Source: Methylobacterium platani (GTDB taxonomy: Bacteria; Pseudomonadota; Alphaproteobacteria; Rhizobiales; Beijerinckiaceae). From it: 64,000 bases of DNA. The notes under the pieces are model-generated. The model ran no database searches, was not told the origin of the DNA, and saw nothing but the letters and a program-made list of their open reading frames with translations. The stretch is from NCBI RefSeq assembly GCF_001653715.1, contig NZ_LWHQ01000008.1, forward strand, positions 66,646 to 130,645. Direction: 5' to 3'. Below, piece after piece: positions 32,189 to 40,452 of this stretch. Numbering within the stretch: the stretch's first letter is position 1; every line of letters begins with the position of its first letter. Both the position numbers and the translations under genes were made by a program.

Positions 32189-32785
32189 TCAGAGCACCAC
32201 GTGCAGGCCGAAGGTCTCGGGCCGGAACGGCAGCCGGAAGGTGACGGCGAACCCGCTCTGGAGGTGGCGCACCACCGTGGCGCGGCGCTTGCCGACGGTG
32301 ATCGCCTCGCCGACCGGCGGCAGCTCGGTCGTCGCGATGGCCGCGCCGGTCATCGACAGGTCGACCACCCTCCCCGGCAGCACGCGGCCGTCGGCACGGC
32401 GCACCTCGACGGCGGTGTGGGTCGGCACGATGCGGGGGTCGCTGCGCTGGTCGGCGCGCCCGCTCGCCTGGGCGGCGAGCCAGTCGAGGCGCGCGGCGAA
32501 GCGCGTCCGGCGCTCGGGCCCGACCTCCACCGCCAGGGTGAAGCCCTCGGCGGAGATGGCCTGGATCGCGCCGGTCACCGGGCCGACATCGTCGAGATAG
32601 AGCGTGACCGGATCGCCGAGGAGGCCGCTCTCGGGCGCCAGCACCTCGACCGTCTCGAGCGACAGGCTGCGGGTCTCGCAGGCATGCTCCACCCCGCCCG
32701 GGAGCAGGTAGCGCCCACCGACCCGGATCTGGATCGCGCGGGAATCCGGTTCGGGCTGAAAGTGCAACTTCAAGGCGCTATTCAC
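32189..32785 (-). CDS. PilZ domain protein with two PilZ-like units
   Basis: A protein of about 198 residues. The N-terminal half has a degenerate PilZ-like sequence (RVGGRYLLPGGVEHACETRSLS) and the C-terminal half a second one (GRVVDLSMTGAAIATTELPP then RATVVRHLQSGFAVTF), so two beta-barrel units are likely. The second is preceded by QRSDPRIVP, close to the RxxxR motif that binds cyclic di-GMP. It probably acts as a cytoplasmic c-di-GMP effector affecting motility or surface polymers. The start is uncertain: I use the GTG at 32785 with GGTGAG just before it, whereas an ATG at 32890 would add 35 residues of low protein-like quality. Confidence 0.68.
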   Translation of the reverse strand: MNSALKLHFQPEPDSRAIQIRVGGRYLLPGGVEHACETRSLSLETVEVLAPESGLLGDPVTLYLDDVGPVTGAIQAISAEGFTLAVEVGPERRTRFAARLDWLAAQASGRADQRSDPRIVPTHTAVEVRRADGRVLPGRVVDLSMTGAAIATTELPPVGEAITVGKRRATVVRHLQSGFAVTFRLPFRPETFGLHVVL

Positions 32786-33152
32786 GATCTCACCGATGCC
32801 AGGAGTAGCATCGCCCCGGCCTCGCCCGGCCGCAAGGGCGCGGGCTGCTCCGCGGACATCTTCCGCAAAGAGGCTTAATGGCCGGTGCATGTGATCGCCG
32901 CGATCGGCGGTCCTGCCGCGTGGAGGCGCCGTGCCGGCACCGTCGAGGGAGACCGGCACGCGACTTGGCCGCGCCGGAGCGGGCCGGCATTGCCGTGCCT
33001 GATCTCGACGGCCACCAGAGTCCGGCCTCCCCGGCCAAGTGTCGTCTTGCGGCGAGACCTGCCGGTCCAAGCTCATCGGTGTCTTCATTTGGCCCCGGCG
33101 ACAATGTTTCGTCCTGATCGGTGCCGGAAACGCTGAGTTCCGTCGAATTCGA

Positions 33153-33177
33153 GCGAACCGGTTTGGGCCGGGTTCGC
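33153..33177. promoter_or_regulatory. Inverted repeat upstream of the small protein gene
   Basis: GCGAACC (33153-33159) and GGTTCGC (33171-33177) pair around 11 bases, about 90 bases before the ATG at 33268. Confidence 0.35.
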
Positions 33178-33222
33178 ATCTGGCTGCTTCTCTGGACGGG
33201 AAGCGGACGACATGGGCGGATG

Positions 33223-33246
33223 GTCATGGGTACGGTCATGGGTACG
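33223..33246. repeat. 12-bp tandem repeat with start codons
   Basis: GTCATGGGTACG occurs twice in a row (33223-33234 and 33235-33246). Each copy contains an ATG in frame with the gene at 33268, so the repeat offers alternative starts. Confidence 0.75.
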
Positions 33247-33267
33247 GGCTCGGGTGCACCGGTCGTG

Positions 33268-33567
33268 ATGGATGCACAGGAGACGGAAGACCGGCTCGTC
33301 GCGCTCGAGGCGCTGACGACCGAGCTGATCCGGGCGCTGCACCGCGCGGGCGTGCTGCGGGAAGCCCAGGTCGGCGCGCTCCTCGACCGGGTCGAGGAGC
33401 TGATGACCGGGCAGCCGGGCGCGACCTTCGCGGCCCAGCAGCTCGCCGCCGCCGCCGACCCGCAGGGGCCGGGCGCGGAGATCGGCGAGGTGCCGCCGGA
33501 AGCCGCGCTCTGCGCCAGCTTCCGCCGCATCCTGTACGGGCGCGAGGCGGCGGACGCCCGGCCCTGA
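33268..33567 (+). CDS. Small helical protein of unknown function
   Basis: A 99-residue soluble protein. The first 50 residues are a predicted amphipathic helix or short coiled coil (DRLVALEALTTELIRALHRA and QVGALLDRVEELMTG), and the end ASFRRILYGREAAD is also helical. It resembles small uncharacterised proteins of this bacterial group but I cannot name a family. The start is uncertain: in-frame ATGs at 33220, 33226 and 33238 and a GTG at 33121 exist, and none has a clear ribosome binding site; I use the ATG where helical, protein-like sequence begins. The DoxX gene follows 90 bases later on the same strand. Confidence 0.5.
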   Translation: MDAQETEDRLVALEALTTELIRALHRAGVLREAQVGALLDRVEELMTGQPGATFAAQQLAAAADPQGPGAEIGEVPPEAALCASFRRILYGREAADARP

Positions 33568-33657
33568 CGCAACGCGGCGCGCAATCACCACGCAATCGCC
33601 CGCCGCTATCCCTGCCGTCCCGGCCCGAGACCGGGACGATGCAGCGGGGACGAGACC

Positions 33658-34035
33658 ATGACGACGACCATTGCCGGGCCGCGCCTCGGCCTGCTGCTGC
33701 GCGGCCTGCTGACGGCGGTGTTCCTGGCGGCCGCCGGCATGAAGCTCGCCGCGACGCCGTTCGAGGTCGCGGGCTTCGCGCGGTTCGGCTACCCGCACTG
33801 GTTCATGCTCGCGGTCGGCGCGGCCCAGGCGCTCGGCGCCGTGCTGCTCTGGGTCCGCGGCGCCACCTGCCACGGCGCGCTGCTGCTCGCCGCCATCATG
33901 GCCGGGGCGGTCGCGAGCCACCTGCGCGCCGGCGACCCGGTCGCGATGGCGCTGCCCGCCCTGGTGCTCCTCGCCCTGCTCGCCGGCCTCGCCTATGCGC
34001 GGCGCGGCGAGGTCGCGCCCGCGCTCCGGGCCTGA
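33658..34035 (+). CDS. DoxX family small membrane protein
   Basis: A 125-residue protein with four membrane helices (LLLRGLLTAVFLAAAGMKLA, WFMLAVGAAQALGAVLLWV, GALLLAAIMAGAVASHL and ALPALVLLALLAGLAYA). The GMKLAATPFEVAGFARFGYPHWFM segment is the DoxX signature region. Members act as subunits of terminal oxidases or as redox-stress membrane proteins, but the precise role is unknown here. It converges on the ATPase gene with only three bases between stop codons. Confidence 0.8.
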   Translation: MTTTIAGPRLGLLLRGLLTAVFLAAAGMKLAATPFEVAGFARFGYPHWFMLAVGAAQALGAVLLWVRGATCHGALLLAAIMAGAVASHLRAGDPVAMALPALVLLALLAGLAYARRGEVAPALRA

Positions 34036-34038
34036 TCG

Positions 34039-35547
34039 CTACTCCGCGGCGAACAGGCCGGCGGGCTCCTGTGCCGCCCCCTTCGGATCGCCGGGCGCGG
34101 TCTCGCAGCCGAGGCCCGGCAGGGCGACGACGCGGTTGCCGCGGAAATCGGTGCGGCAGATCGCGGCGCCGCGGCTCTCGACATAGGCCAGCAGCCGGCG
34201 CGCCCGGCCGGGCGAGCGCGAGCCGATGGCCCGGGCGAGCGCGTCGTCGGACGGGCACGGGGCGCCGGCGCGGGCCGCGCGGGCGAGCAGCAGGAACAGG
34301 CCCTGGACCTCCTCCGGCAGGCCGGCACAGGCCGCCATCACGGCTTCCGCCTCGTCGCCGTCCGCCGCCTCGCCGTCGACGCCGGCCCGCGCGATCGCGA
34401 GCCGCCGGCGGAACCGGCCGAGGTCGAGGGGCTCGCCGGACAGCCGGCGCATCCGGCAGCGGACCAGGAAGTCCTGGTAGAGCACGGCGATCGGGTGGTG
34501 CGCCCCGTCCGGATCGGCGGCGATCTCGCGCAGGATGTCGGCCAGAGCCGCCTCCCGCTCCGCCTCGCTCATGCTCGGCGGCGCCTCGACCGGTTCCGGC
34601 GGGCGGTACTGGGCGAGCTGCTGCAGGAGGTCGGTCGGCGTCGCCCGCGGGGCCGGGGCCGGGCGGGGCGCGGGCATCCAGGCCACCTCGCTCTCGGCCG
34701 GCGTCAGGATCAGCTCGCGCAGGTCGTCCCCGGCGGCCGGGCTCGGCAGCGGCACGAGCTTCGGGCTCGACGAGCGCGCCGAGGTCGCGACCGGCCCGAT
34801 GGCGATCGGCAGCGGGCGCTTCGACAGGGCGGGCCCGAGCGCGATGAAGTGGCCGCGCTCGAGGTCGCGGAAGCTCTCGGCCTGGCGCCGCTCGAGACCG
34901 AGCAGGTCGGCGGCGCGAGCCATGTCGATGTCGAGGAAGGTGCGGCCCATCAGGAAGTTCGACGCTTCCGCCGCGACGTTCTTGGCGAGCTTGGCGAGGC
35001 GCTGGGTCGCGATGATGCCGGCGAGCCCCCGCTTGCGCCCGCGGCACATCAGGTTGGTCATCGCCCCGAGCGAGGCCTTGCGGGCCTCGTCCGAGACTTC
35101 GCCGGCGGCGGCCGGCGCGAAGAGCTGCGCCTCGTCGACCACCACCAGCACCGGGTACCAATGGTCGCGCTCGGCCTCGAACAGGCCGCCCAGGAAGGCC
35201 GCGGCGGCACGCATCTGCGCCTCGACGTCGAGGCTCTCGAGCGTCAGCACCACCGAGACGCGGTGCGCCCGCACCCGCGCGGCGATGCGCTGCAGGTCGG
35301 CCTCGCCGTGGTCGCCCTCCACCACCACGTGGCCGTGGGCATCGGCCAGGGTGACGAAGTCGCCCTCGGGGTCGATCACCACCTGCTGCACGTGCGGCGC
35401 GCTCTGCTCCAGCAGGCGGCGCAGGAGGTGCGACTTGCCCGAGCCGGAATTGCCCTGGACCAGGAGGCGGGTCGCCAGCAGCTCTTCCAGGTCGAGGGCG
35501 GCCGGCCGGCCGCCGCTCGCCATCCCCATCTCGACGCTGATCGTCAT
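34039..35547 (-). CDS. HerA-like / DUF87 ATP-binding protein
   Basis: A 502-residue AAA-type ATPase of the HerA-FtsK group. The P-loop GNSGSGKSHLLRRLL lies at about residues 32-46, Walker B is PVLVVVDEAQLF, and GIIATQRLAKLAKN is the following sensor-like segment. DNA pumping or motor roles are known for this group, but no NurA nuclease or other partner is nearby, so the substrate is open. The C-terminal 200 residues are helical with winged-helix character near the end (SDDALARAIGSRSPGRARRLLAYVE). The ATG at 35547 has GGAAGAG a few bases upstream. Confidence 0.8.
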   Translation of the reverse strand: MTISVEMGMASGGRPAALDLEELLATRLLVQGNSGSGKSHLLRRLLEQSAPHVQQVVIDPEGDFVTLADAHGHVVVEGDHGEADLQRIAARVRAHRVSVVLTLESLDVEAQMRAAAAFLGGLFEAERDHWYPVLVVVDEAQLFAPAAAGEVSDEARKASLGAMTNLMCRGRKRGLAGIIATQRLAKLAKNVAAEASNFLMGRTFLDIDMARAADLLGLERRQAESFRDLERGHFIALGPALSKRPLPIAIGPVATSARSSSPKLVPLPSPAAGDDLRELILTPAESEVAWMPAPRPAPAPRATPTDLLQQLAQYRPPEPVEAPPSMSEAEREAALADILREIAADPDGAHHPIAVLYQDFLVRCRMRRLSGEPLDLGRFRRRLAIARAGVDGEAADGDEAEAVMAACAGLPEEVQGLFLLLARAARAGAPCPSDDALARAIGSRSPGRARRLLAYVESRGAAICRTDFRGNRVVALPGLGCETAPGDPKGAAQEPAGLFAAE

Positions 35548-35633
35548 CTCTCTTCCCTGCGGTGGCCCGACTCGTAACACGGCGCGGGCCGCCCCGATCC
35601 GCGTCCCGGGTCGGGGTCCACAGGCAGTTCGCC

Positions 35634-36323
35634 TCAGCCGGAGGTCAGCGCCCGCGATCCCTCCCCCATCCCGTCGACCATCCGCCGGCACCACGCCGCG
35701 ATCGGATCGTCGGGCTCGAGGAGGTCCTGCACGCCGACGCCGCGGGCCCACAGGAAGGCACCCATCACCGCGTGGTCGGCGTAGAGCGGCCCGTCGCCGC
35801 CGAGGTAGGATTGCTGGCGCAGGACCGCGCGCACCGGCGAGAGCGTGCGCCGCAGGGTCGCGAGCTGCGCCGCGCGATCGGGGCAGACCGCCTCCAGCGG
35901 CTTGCCGAACCGCGCCTCGCGGCTCTGACGGAAATACGCCCGGTCGGGCTCGGCGAGGTGGCGATGGATGTCGAGGAGGAGGAGCGGTGCCAGGGCCGGG
36001 TGCAGCACCTGGTCGGTCCAGGCGACGTGGAACCGCGTCAGCGCCGCCCCGGCCTGCCCGCCGAACAGCGACGGCCGGTCCGGGTGGGCGGCCTCCAGAC
36101 GGGCGGCGATGACCGACGATTCCGCGATCGCCCGCCCGTCCTCGACCAGCACCGGCACCTTGTCCGAGCCCGAGAAGGCGAGCGCCTCGGTCTCGGTGAA
36201 GCGCCAGGGCCGGCCCTCGAAGGCCAGGCCCTTGTGCTCCAGGGCGAGGCGGATGCGCCAGCAGAACGGGCTGAAGCGCCGGTCCGGATCGGCGGCGGCG
36301 AGTTCGTAGAGCACGCGGGTCAA
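35634..36323 (-). CDS. Glutathione S-transferase family protein
   Basis: A 229-residue two-domain protein. The N-terminal thioredoxin-like domain contains FSPFCWRIRLALEHKGL, giving a Ser/Cys active-site region, and KVPVLVEDGRAIAESSVIA, which includes the glutathione-binding cis-Pro and Glu-Ser. The C-terminal helical domain runs from about residue 90. The order Ser-Pro-Phe-Cys is close to that of beta-etherase and maleylacetoacetate-isomerase-like GSTs; the substrate is not predictable. The start is a TTG at 36323, supported by GGAGGA five bases upstream; a GTG three codons later is the alternative. Confidence 0.82.
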   Translation of the reverse strand: MTRVLYELAAADPDRRFSPFCWRIRLALEHKGLAFEGRPWRFTETEALAFSGSDKVPVLVEDGRAIAESSVIAARLEAAHPDRPSLFGGQAGAALTRFHVAWTDQVLHPALAPLLLLDIHRHLAEPDRAYFRQSREARFGKPLEAVCPDRAAQLATLRRTLSPVRAVLRQQSYLGGDGPLYADHAVMGAFLWARGVGVQDLLEPDDPIAAWCRRMVDGMGEGSRALTSG

Positions 36324-36667
36324 GGGCTTCCTCCGGCGGCGGCGCCCTCGCCTCGTTCGCGGGCGGGGCGCCGGGGCGCGGGGCGGATCATGGCCGCCGG
36401 GGACCGCGGCCGCAATGCGGGCCCGCGCAGGGCCGCCTGCCCGCTCCGATGCTCCCCGCGCGCGATCCCGCAGGGCGTCGACCCCGCCGACAGAGAAAAA
36501 ACTTCCGCCACGCAGTCATTTTAGAGATACCACGCTCTTTCCACGCGGTTAGTTTGGTATTCCCGTTCATTGACGCTCGGACGGACGGATGAGATCGTTC
36601 CACGACCTTCGGCAAGCCCGCCCCGCTGGCGGCGGACGGCCGGACGACATCTTCTGGAGATCGATCG
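36324..36667. other. Divergent spacer with an AT-rich promoter region
   Basis: The stretch 36490-36575 is much richer in A and T than the flanks and includes ATACCA and TGGTAT, complementary hexamers 23 bases apart, ahead of the SsuA-like gene. No gene is visible. Confidence 0.5.
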
Positions 36668-37651
36668 ATGCGACCGACACGCCGCTCCGTGCTCGCGGGG
36701 CTGATGACGGCCGGCGCCCTCGCGCCGGGCCTGGCCGCGACCGTGACGACGGGCCCGGCCCGCGCCGCCGAGGAGGCCGGCCCGAAGGAATTCCGGATCG
36801 GCTACCAGAAGATCGGGCTCATCGTCGTCACCCGCCAGCGGCAGCTGATCGAGGCCCAGCTCGCCGGTCGCGGCGTCACGGTGCGCTGGTTCGAGTTCCA
36901 GGCCGGCCCGCCCCTGCTCGAGGCGCTCAATGCCGGCGGCATCGATTTCGGCTATACCGGCGACGCGCCGCCGATCTTCTCCCAGGCCGCCGGCGGCAAC
37001 CTCGTCTATACGGCGGCCGCGGCGCCGTCGGGCGCGGGCGAGGCGATCCTCGTCAAGGCGTCCTCGCCGATCCGCACGCTGGCCGACCTCAAGGGCCGGA
37101 AGGTCGCGGTCGCCCGCGGCACCTCCTCGCACAACCTCCTGGTCGCGGCGCTGGAGCAGGCGAACCTGCGCTTCTCGGACATCACGCCCGTCTACCTGTC
37201 GCCGGCCGATGCCGGCTCGGCCTTCACCGGCGACAGCGTCGAGGCCTGGGCGATCTGGGATCCGTTCTTCGCGATCGCCGAGGCGCGCGACAGGACCCGG
37301 GTGCTCGCCACCTCCGGGCAGATCCTCGACGTCTCGGGCTACTTCCTGGCCAACCGGACCTTCGCGCAGGCCCATCCGGCCGTCATCCGGGCGGCGCTGC
37401 GGGCGCTGGAGGAGGGTGCGGCCTGGGCCGAGGGCCACCGCGCGCAGGTGGCGCAGGCGCTGGCCGCGGTGACCGGGATCCCGCTCCCGATCCAGGCGGT
37501 CGTCGCCGAGCGGACGCAATTCGCCGTCCGCCCGCTCTCGGAGGCGATCCTCGCCGGCCAGCAGGCCACCGCCGACCGCTTCCACCGCCTCGGCCTGATC
37601 CCGCGGGCGATCACGGTGCGGGACGCCGTCTGGACCGCCCCGCCGTCGTGA
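36668..37651 (+). CDS. ssuA: Aliphatic sulfonate ABC transporter substrate-binding protein (SsuA-like)
   Basis: A 327-residue periplasmic binding protein. A twin-arginine-like signal (TRRSVLAGLMTAGALAPGLA, cleavage after ARA) is followed by the SsuA/NMT1-type fold: FRIGYQKIGLIVVTRQRQLIE, EFQAGPPLLEALNAGGIDFGYTGDAPPIF and GRKVAVARGTSSHNLLV. It should deliver alkanesulfonates to an ABC importer so that sulfite can be released as sulfur source. The permease, ATPase and the SsuD/SsuE monooxygenase are not next to it in this window, so it is an isolated binding protein or serves a distant transporter. Related sequences bind taurine or other organosulfur compounds, so the symbol is provisional. Confidence 0.75.
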   Translation: MRPTRRSVLAGLMTAGALAPGLAATVTTGPARAAEEAGPKEFRIGYQKIGLIVVTRQRQLIEAQLAGRGVTVRWFEFQAGPPLLEALNAGGIDFGYTGDAPPIFSQAAGGNLVYTAAAAPSGAGEAILVKASSPIRTLADLKGRKVAVARGTSSHNLLVAALEQANLRFSDITPVYLSPADAGSAFTGDSVEAWAIWDPFFAIAEARDRTRVLATSGQILDVSGYFLANRTFAQAHPAVIRAALRALEEGAAWAEGHRAQVAQALAAVTGIPLPIQAVVAERTQFAVRPLSEAILAGQQATADRFHRLGLIPRAITVRDAVWTAPPS

Positions 37652-37742
37652 GCGCGGCCGGCGGCCGGCTCGCAGGCTTTCCGGTCGATCGCGACGCGAT
37701 GCGAAAAACCGGCTTCGCTCACGCGCCGCGCGGGCCGGCGAG

Positions 37743-37774
37743 ACGACATCCGGACGCGACCTTCCGGATGTCGT
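37743..37774. terminator. Strong bidirectional hairpin between convergent genes
   Basis: ACGACATCCGGA (37743-37754) and TCCGGATGTCGT (37763-37774) form a perfect 12-base-pair stem with an eight-base loop. It ends directly before the stop codon of the TPR gene and lies 91 bases after the SsuA-like gene. Confidence 0.65.
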
Positions 37775-37775
37775 G

Positions 37776-38618
37776 TCACATCGCGGAGGCGGCGACCTGC
37801 GGATGCGCGGGCTTGCCCGGCTTCTCGGCCGAGCGGATCGCCTTCCAGGCGTTGGGCTGGGTGATCGAGGCGCGCAGGGCGGCGACGTTCTGCGCGGCTT
37901 CCGCGGGCCCGAGATCGCGGGTCAGCACCTGCTCGGCCTCGGCGAAGCGGCCCTGCAGACCGAGCACCAGGGCGAGGTTCTGGCGCACCCGCGCGTCGGC
38001 GCGGGGATCGAGGCTCGCTTGGCGCAGGGTGGCCTCGGCCTCCGGCAGGCGCTTGGCCAGCGCGTAGGACAGGCCGAGATTCGACATCACCGTCGGCTCG
38101 CCGGGCACGATCTTGAGCGCCGCCTCGTAGTAGCGCTGGGCCTGGACGTTGTCGCCCATCTGGTCGGCGACCGCGCCTTGCGCGGAGAGCACCCGCCAGT
38201 CGGGATTGGCCGGCGAATGGGCGTTGCGCAGCACCTCCGCCGCCTCGGAGAAGCGGCCGATCTCGGCCAGGCTCTTGCCGTAGGCCGACAGCACCGCCGG
38301 GTTCTTCGGGTTGCGCAGGGCCGCCTGCTGCAGCACCGCGGCGGCCTGCGGCCCCTGGTCGGTCGCCCGCAGGGCGTGGGCGTAGGCCATCGCGGTGCCG
38401 AGATCGGACGGGTCCTTCTCGTAGCGCGCGGCGAGGCGCCCGACGTCGCGGCGCGCGGTGCTCGCCGGGGCGCCGGCATCGATCGACCCGGTAGTGAGGG
38501 GCTGGCGCGACAGGCAGCCCGAGGCCAGCAGCGCCACGCTCCCGGCGAGGACGAGCCGCCGCAGGGCGGTCGGCCAGGCGGTCGAACGGACGGGACGGGT
38601 CTCGACGGTCGCGGGCAT
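37776..38618 (-). CDS. TPR lipoprotein, TadD-like
   Basis: A 280-residue lipoprotein: LVLAGSVALLASGC is a signal peptide with lipobox, so the protein is probably tethered in the envelope facing the periplasm. Residues 70-250 are tetratricopeptide repeats (AYGKSLAEIGRFSEAAEVLR, AQGAVADQMGDNVQAQRYYE, NLGLSYALAKRLPEAEATLR, NLALVLGLQGRFAEAEQVL). The arrangement matches TadD of Flp/Tad pili, a pilotin-like assembly factor, but no other tad gene is nearby, so the assignment is a resemblance. The ATG at 38618 has GGAG eight bases before it. A cluster of TTAA half-sites lies about 70 bases upstream. Confidence 0.75.
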   Translation of the reverse strand: MPATVETRPVRSTAWPTALRRLVLAGSVALLASGCLSRQPLTTGSIDAGAPASTARRDVGRLAARYEKDPSDLGTAMAYAHALRATDQGPQAAAVLQQAALRNPKNPAVLSAYGKSLAEIGRFSEAAEVLRNAHSPANPDWRVLSAQGAVADQMGDNVQAQRYYEAALKIVPGEPTVMSNLGLSYALAKRLPEAEATLRQASLDPRADARVRQNLALVLGLQGRFAEAEQVLTRDLGPAEAAQNVAALRASITQPNAWKAIRSAEKPGKPAHPQVAASAM

Positions 38619-38688
38619 CGGCCACTCCAGGACGGGCCTGGGATGTGGCAACCCGCTCCCACGGCCCTCGTGACCGTGGTGATAGGTC

Positions 38689-38711
38689 GTTAACCCTAAC
38701 CTGCCGTTAAC
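38689..38711 (-). promoter_or_regulatory. Possible CtrA-type site cluster
   Basis: On the minus strand the sequence has GTTAAC at both ends and TTAA-N7-TTAG inside, one mismatch from the CtrA consensus TTAA-N7-TTAA. It lies about 70 bases upstream of the TadD-like gene. The second GTTAAC includes the stop codon of the small gene at 38707. Confidence 0.3.
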
Positions 38712-38892
38712 GCTCCGGCGTCTCCCCGGGCACGGCCTTCGGGGCCGGCGGCGTCGCCGGCGCCCCGCCCCGGTCGGTGCCGACGCCGTGGCGCCTCGGC
38801 GTCACCGCCTCGCCCCGGTGGCGGTCGCCGTCCTCGACGCCGATGGTCTCGCGGCGCTCCAGCGGGTTGATGGGCTTCCTGTCCTCGGTCAT
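38707..38892 (-). CDS. Small hydrophilic protein of unknown function
   Basis: A 61-residue highly charged protein (for example NPLERRETIGVEDGDRHRGE), probably disordered, with a Pro-rich end. It is supported as a real gene mainly by an AGGAG six bases before the ATG at 38892 and by its position in the same direction as the TPR gene 88 bases downstream. No domain or function can be named. Confidence 0.5.
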   Translation of the reverse strand: MTEDRKPINPLERRETIGVEDGDRHRGEAVTPRRHGVGTDRGGAPATPPAPKAVPGETPER

Positions 38893-39057
38893 GGCGGCTC
38901 CTCGGCGACGGGTCTCGCCGCATCGTCCCGGGTGACGCCGCAGGCCTGCCGGGGTTCCCGGGCGCGATCGGTCACGATCGGGCGCGAGCATTGACAACCG
39001 CCCCGACTTGTCTCCCCCTCCGGCCTGTCCGGCCCATCGAAGGAAGGGAACTCTCGC

Positions 39058-40452
39058 GTGACCACGCTCCTGCCCGCGACCGAAGCCGCCATCCCGATCC
39101 GCTGCGTCGACGCCGCCGGCTGGCCGGCCGTCGCGGAGGGCCTGACGCCGGTCGCCGCCGGCTTCGCCCGGGCGAGCGGGTTCGAGGCGAAGCCCGGCCG
39201 GGTCGCGCTGCTGCCGGGACCGGACGGGGCGCTGGCCGCCGTGCTGTTCGGGATCGAGACCGGCGGGCGGGCCGACCCGTTCGCGGTCGGGCGCCTGCCC
39301 GACGCCCTGCCCGAGGGGACCTATCGGCTGGAGGGCCTGCCGGGCGATCCGGCGCTGGCGGCCCTGGCCTGGCGGCTCTCAGGGTACCGCTTCGGCCGCT
39401 ACCGCGAGCGGCCGGCGCCGAAGGCCCGGCTGGTCGCGCCCGAGGGGGTCGACGCGGCGGAGATCGACCGCATCGCCGACGCGGTCGCCGCCGGCCGCGA
39501 CCTCGTCAACACCCCGGCGAACGATCTCGGCCCGGCGGAGATCGAGGCGGCGGCGCGCGCGCTCGCCGCGCGCTTCGGCGCCGCCTGCACGGTGGTGGCG
39601 GGCGAGGCGCTGGAGCGGGGCTTTCCCCTCATCACCGCCGTCGGCCGGGCCTCGCCGCGGGCGCCGCGCCTCGTCGACCTCGCCTGGGGCGATCCGGGCG
39701 CACCGCGCGTGACCCTCGTCGGCAAGGGCGTGGTGTTCGATACCGGCGGCCTCGACCTCAAGCCCGCCGCCGCGATGCTGCTGATGAAGAAGGACATGGC
39801 GGGCGCCGCGGTGGCGCTCGCCGCCGCCGAGATGGTGATGGGCGCCGGGCTGCCGGTCCGCCTGCGGGTGCTGATCGCCACGGTCGAGAACGCGGTCGCC
39901 GGCGAGGCCTTCCGGCCCGGCGACGTGCTGGCGAGCCGGCAGGGCCTCACGGTCGAGATCGGCAACACCGACGCCGAGGGGCGGCTGATCCTGGCCGACG
40001 CCCTGGCGCTGGCCGACGAGGAGGCGCCCGACCTCGTCTTCGACTTCGCCACCCTCACGGGCGCCGCCCGGGTCGCCCTCGGCCCCGACCTGCCGGCCCT
40101 GTTCACCGAGGACGACGCGCTCGCCGCCGAGATCGCCGCCACGGGCCTCGCGGTCAACGACCCGGTCTGGCGCCTGCCGCTCTGGGCGCCCTATGCTGCC
40201 CTCCTCGATTCGAAGATCGCCGACCTCAACAACGTCTCGAGCGGTCCCTTCGCCGGCGCGGTCACGGCGGCCCTGTTCCTGCGCCGCTTCGCCCCCTCGG
40301 CCAAGGCGCATGTCCACCTCGACCTCTACGGCTGGAACCCGGGCACGAAGCCGGGCCGGCCGGAGGGCGGCGAGGTGCAGACCGCGCGCCTCGTCTACGC
40401 GCTCCTGAAGGCGCGCTACGCGGTGCCGAGCGCGGCCCGCTCGGCCTCGTAG
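39058..40452 (+). CDS. Leucyl aminopeptidase family protein (M17)
   Basis: A 464-residue cytosolic metallo-aminopeptidase that removes N-terminal residues from peptides. The catalytic domain carries the two-metal motifs GKGVVFDTGGLDLKPAAAM, MKKDMAGAA and the family signature NTDAEGRLILADAL, so all metal ligands and the bicarbonate-binding Arg are present. The N-terminal 170 residues are the less conserved regulatory domain. The start is a GTG at 39058. This is the shorter M17 type related to PepB/PepA; the exact specificity is not predictable. Its last 37 bases overlap the end of the convergent EcsC gene, an unusual tail-to-tail overlap. Confidence 0.88.
   Translation: MTTLLPATEAAIPIRCVDAAGWPAVAEGLTPVAAGFARASGFEAKPGRVALLPGPDGALAAVLFGIETGGRADPFAVGRLPDALPEGTYRLEGLPGDPALAALAWRLSGYRFGRYRERPAPKARLVAPEGVDAAEIDRIADAVAAGRDLVNTPANDLGPAEIEAAARALAARFGAACTVVAGEALERGFPLITAVGRASPRAPRLVDLAWGDPGAPRVTLVGKGVVFDTGGLDLKPAAAMLLMKKDMAGAAVALAAAEMVMGAGLPVRLRVLIATVENAVAGEAFRPGDVLASRQGLTVEIGNTDAEGRLILADALALADEEAPDLVFDFATLTGAARVALGPDLPALFTEDDALAAEIAATGLAVNDPVWRLPLWAPYAALLDSKIADLNNVSSGPFAGAVTAALFLRRFAPSAKAHVHLDLYGWNPGTKPGRPEGGEVQTARLVYALLKARYAVPSAARSAS

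Larger units (their letters stand above)
32786..33267. other. Divergent spacer with a hairpin and a short tandem repeat
   Basis: The region carries the likely promoters of the PilZ gene and the small protein at 33268. It includes an inverted repeat at 33153 and a 12-base tandem repeat at 33223. If the longer starts (32890 and 33121) are used, the gap is shorter. Confidence 0.45.

Noticed and set aside
38689..38711. A full CtrA site with exact TTAA-N7-TTAA spacing
   Set aside because: The second half-site is TTAG, so only a weak, one-mismatch site is reported with low confidence.
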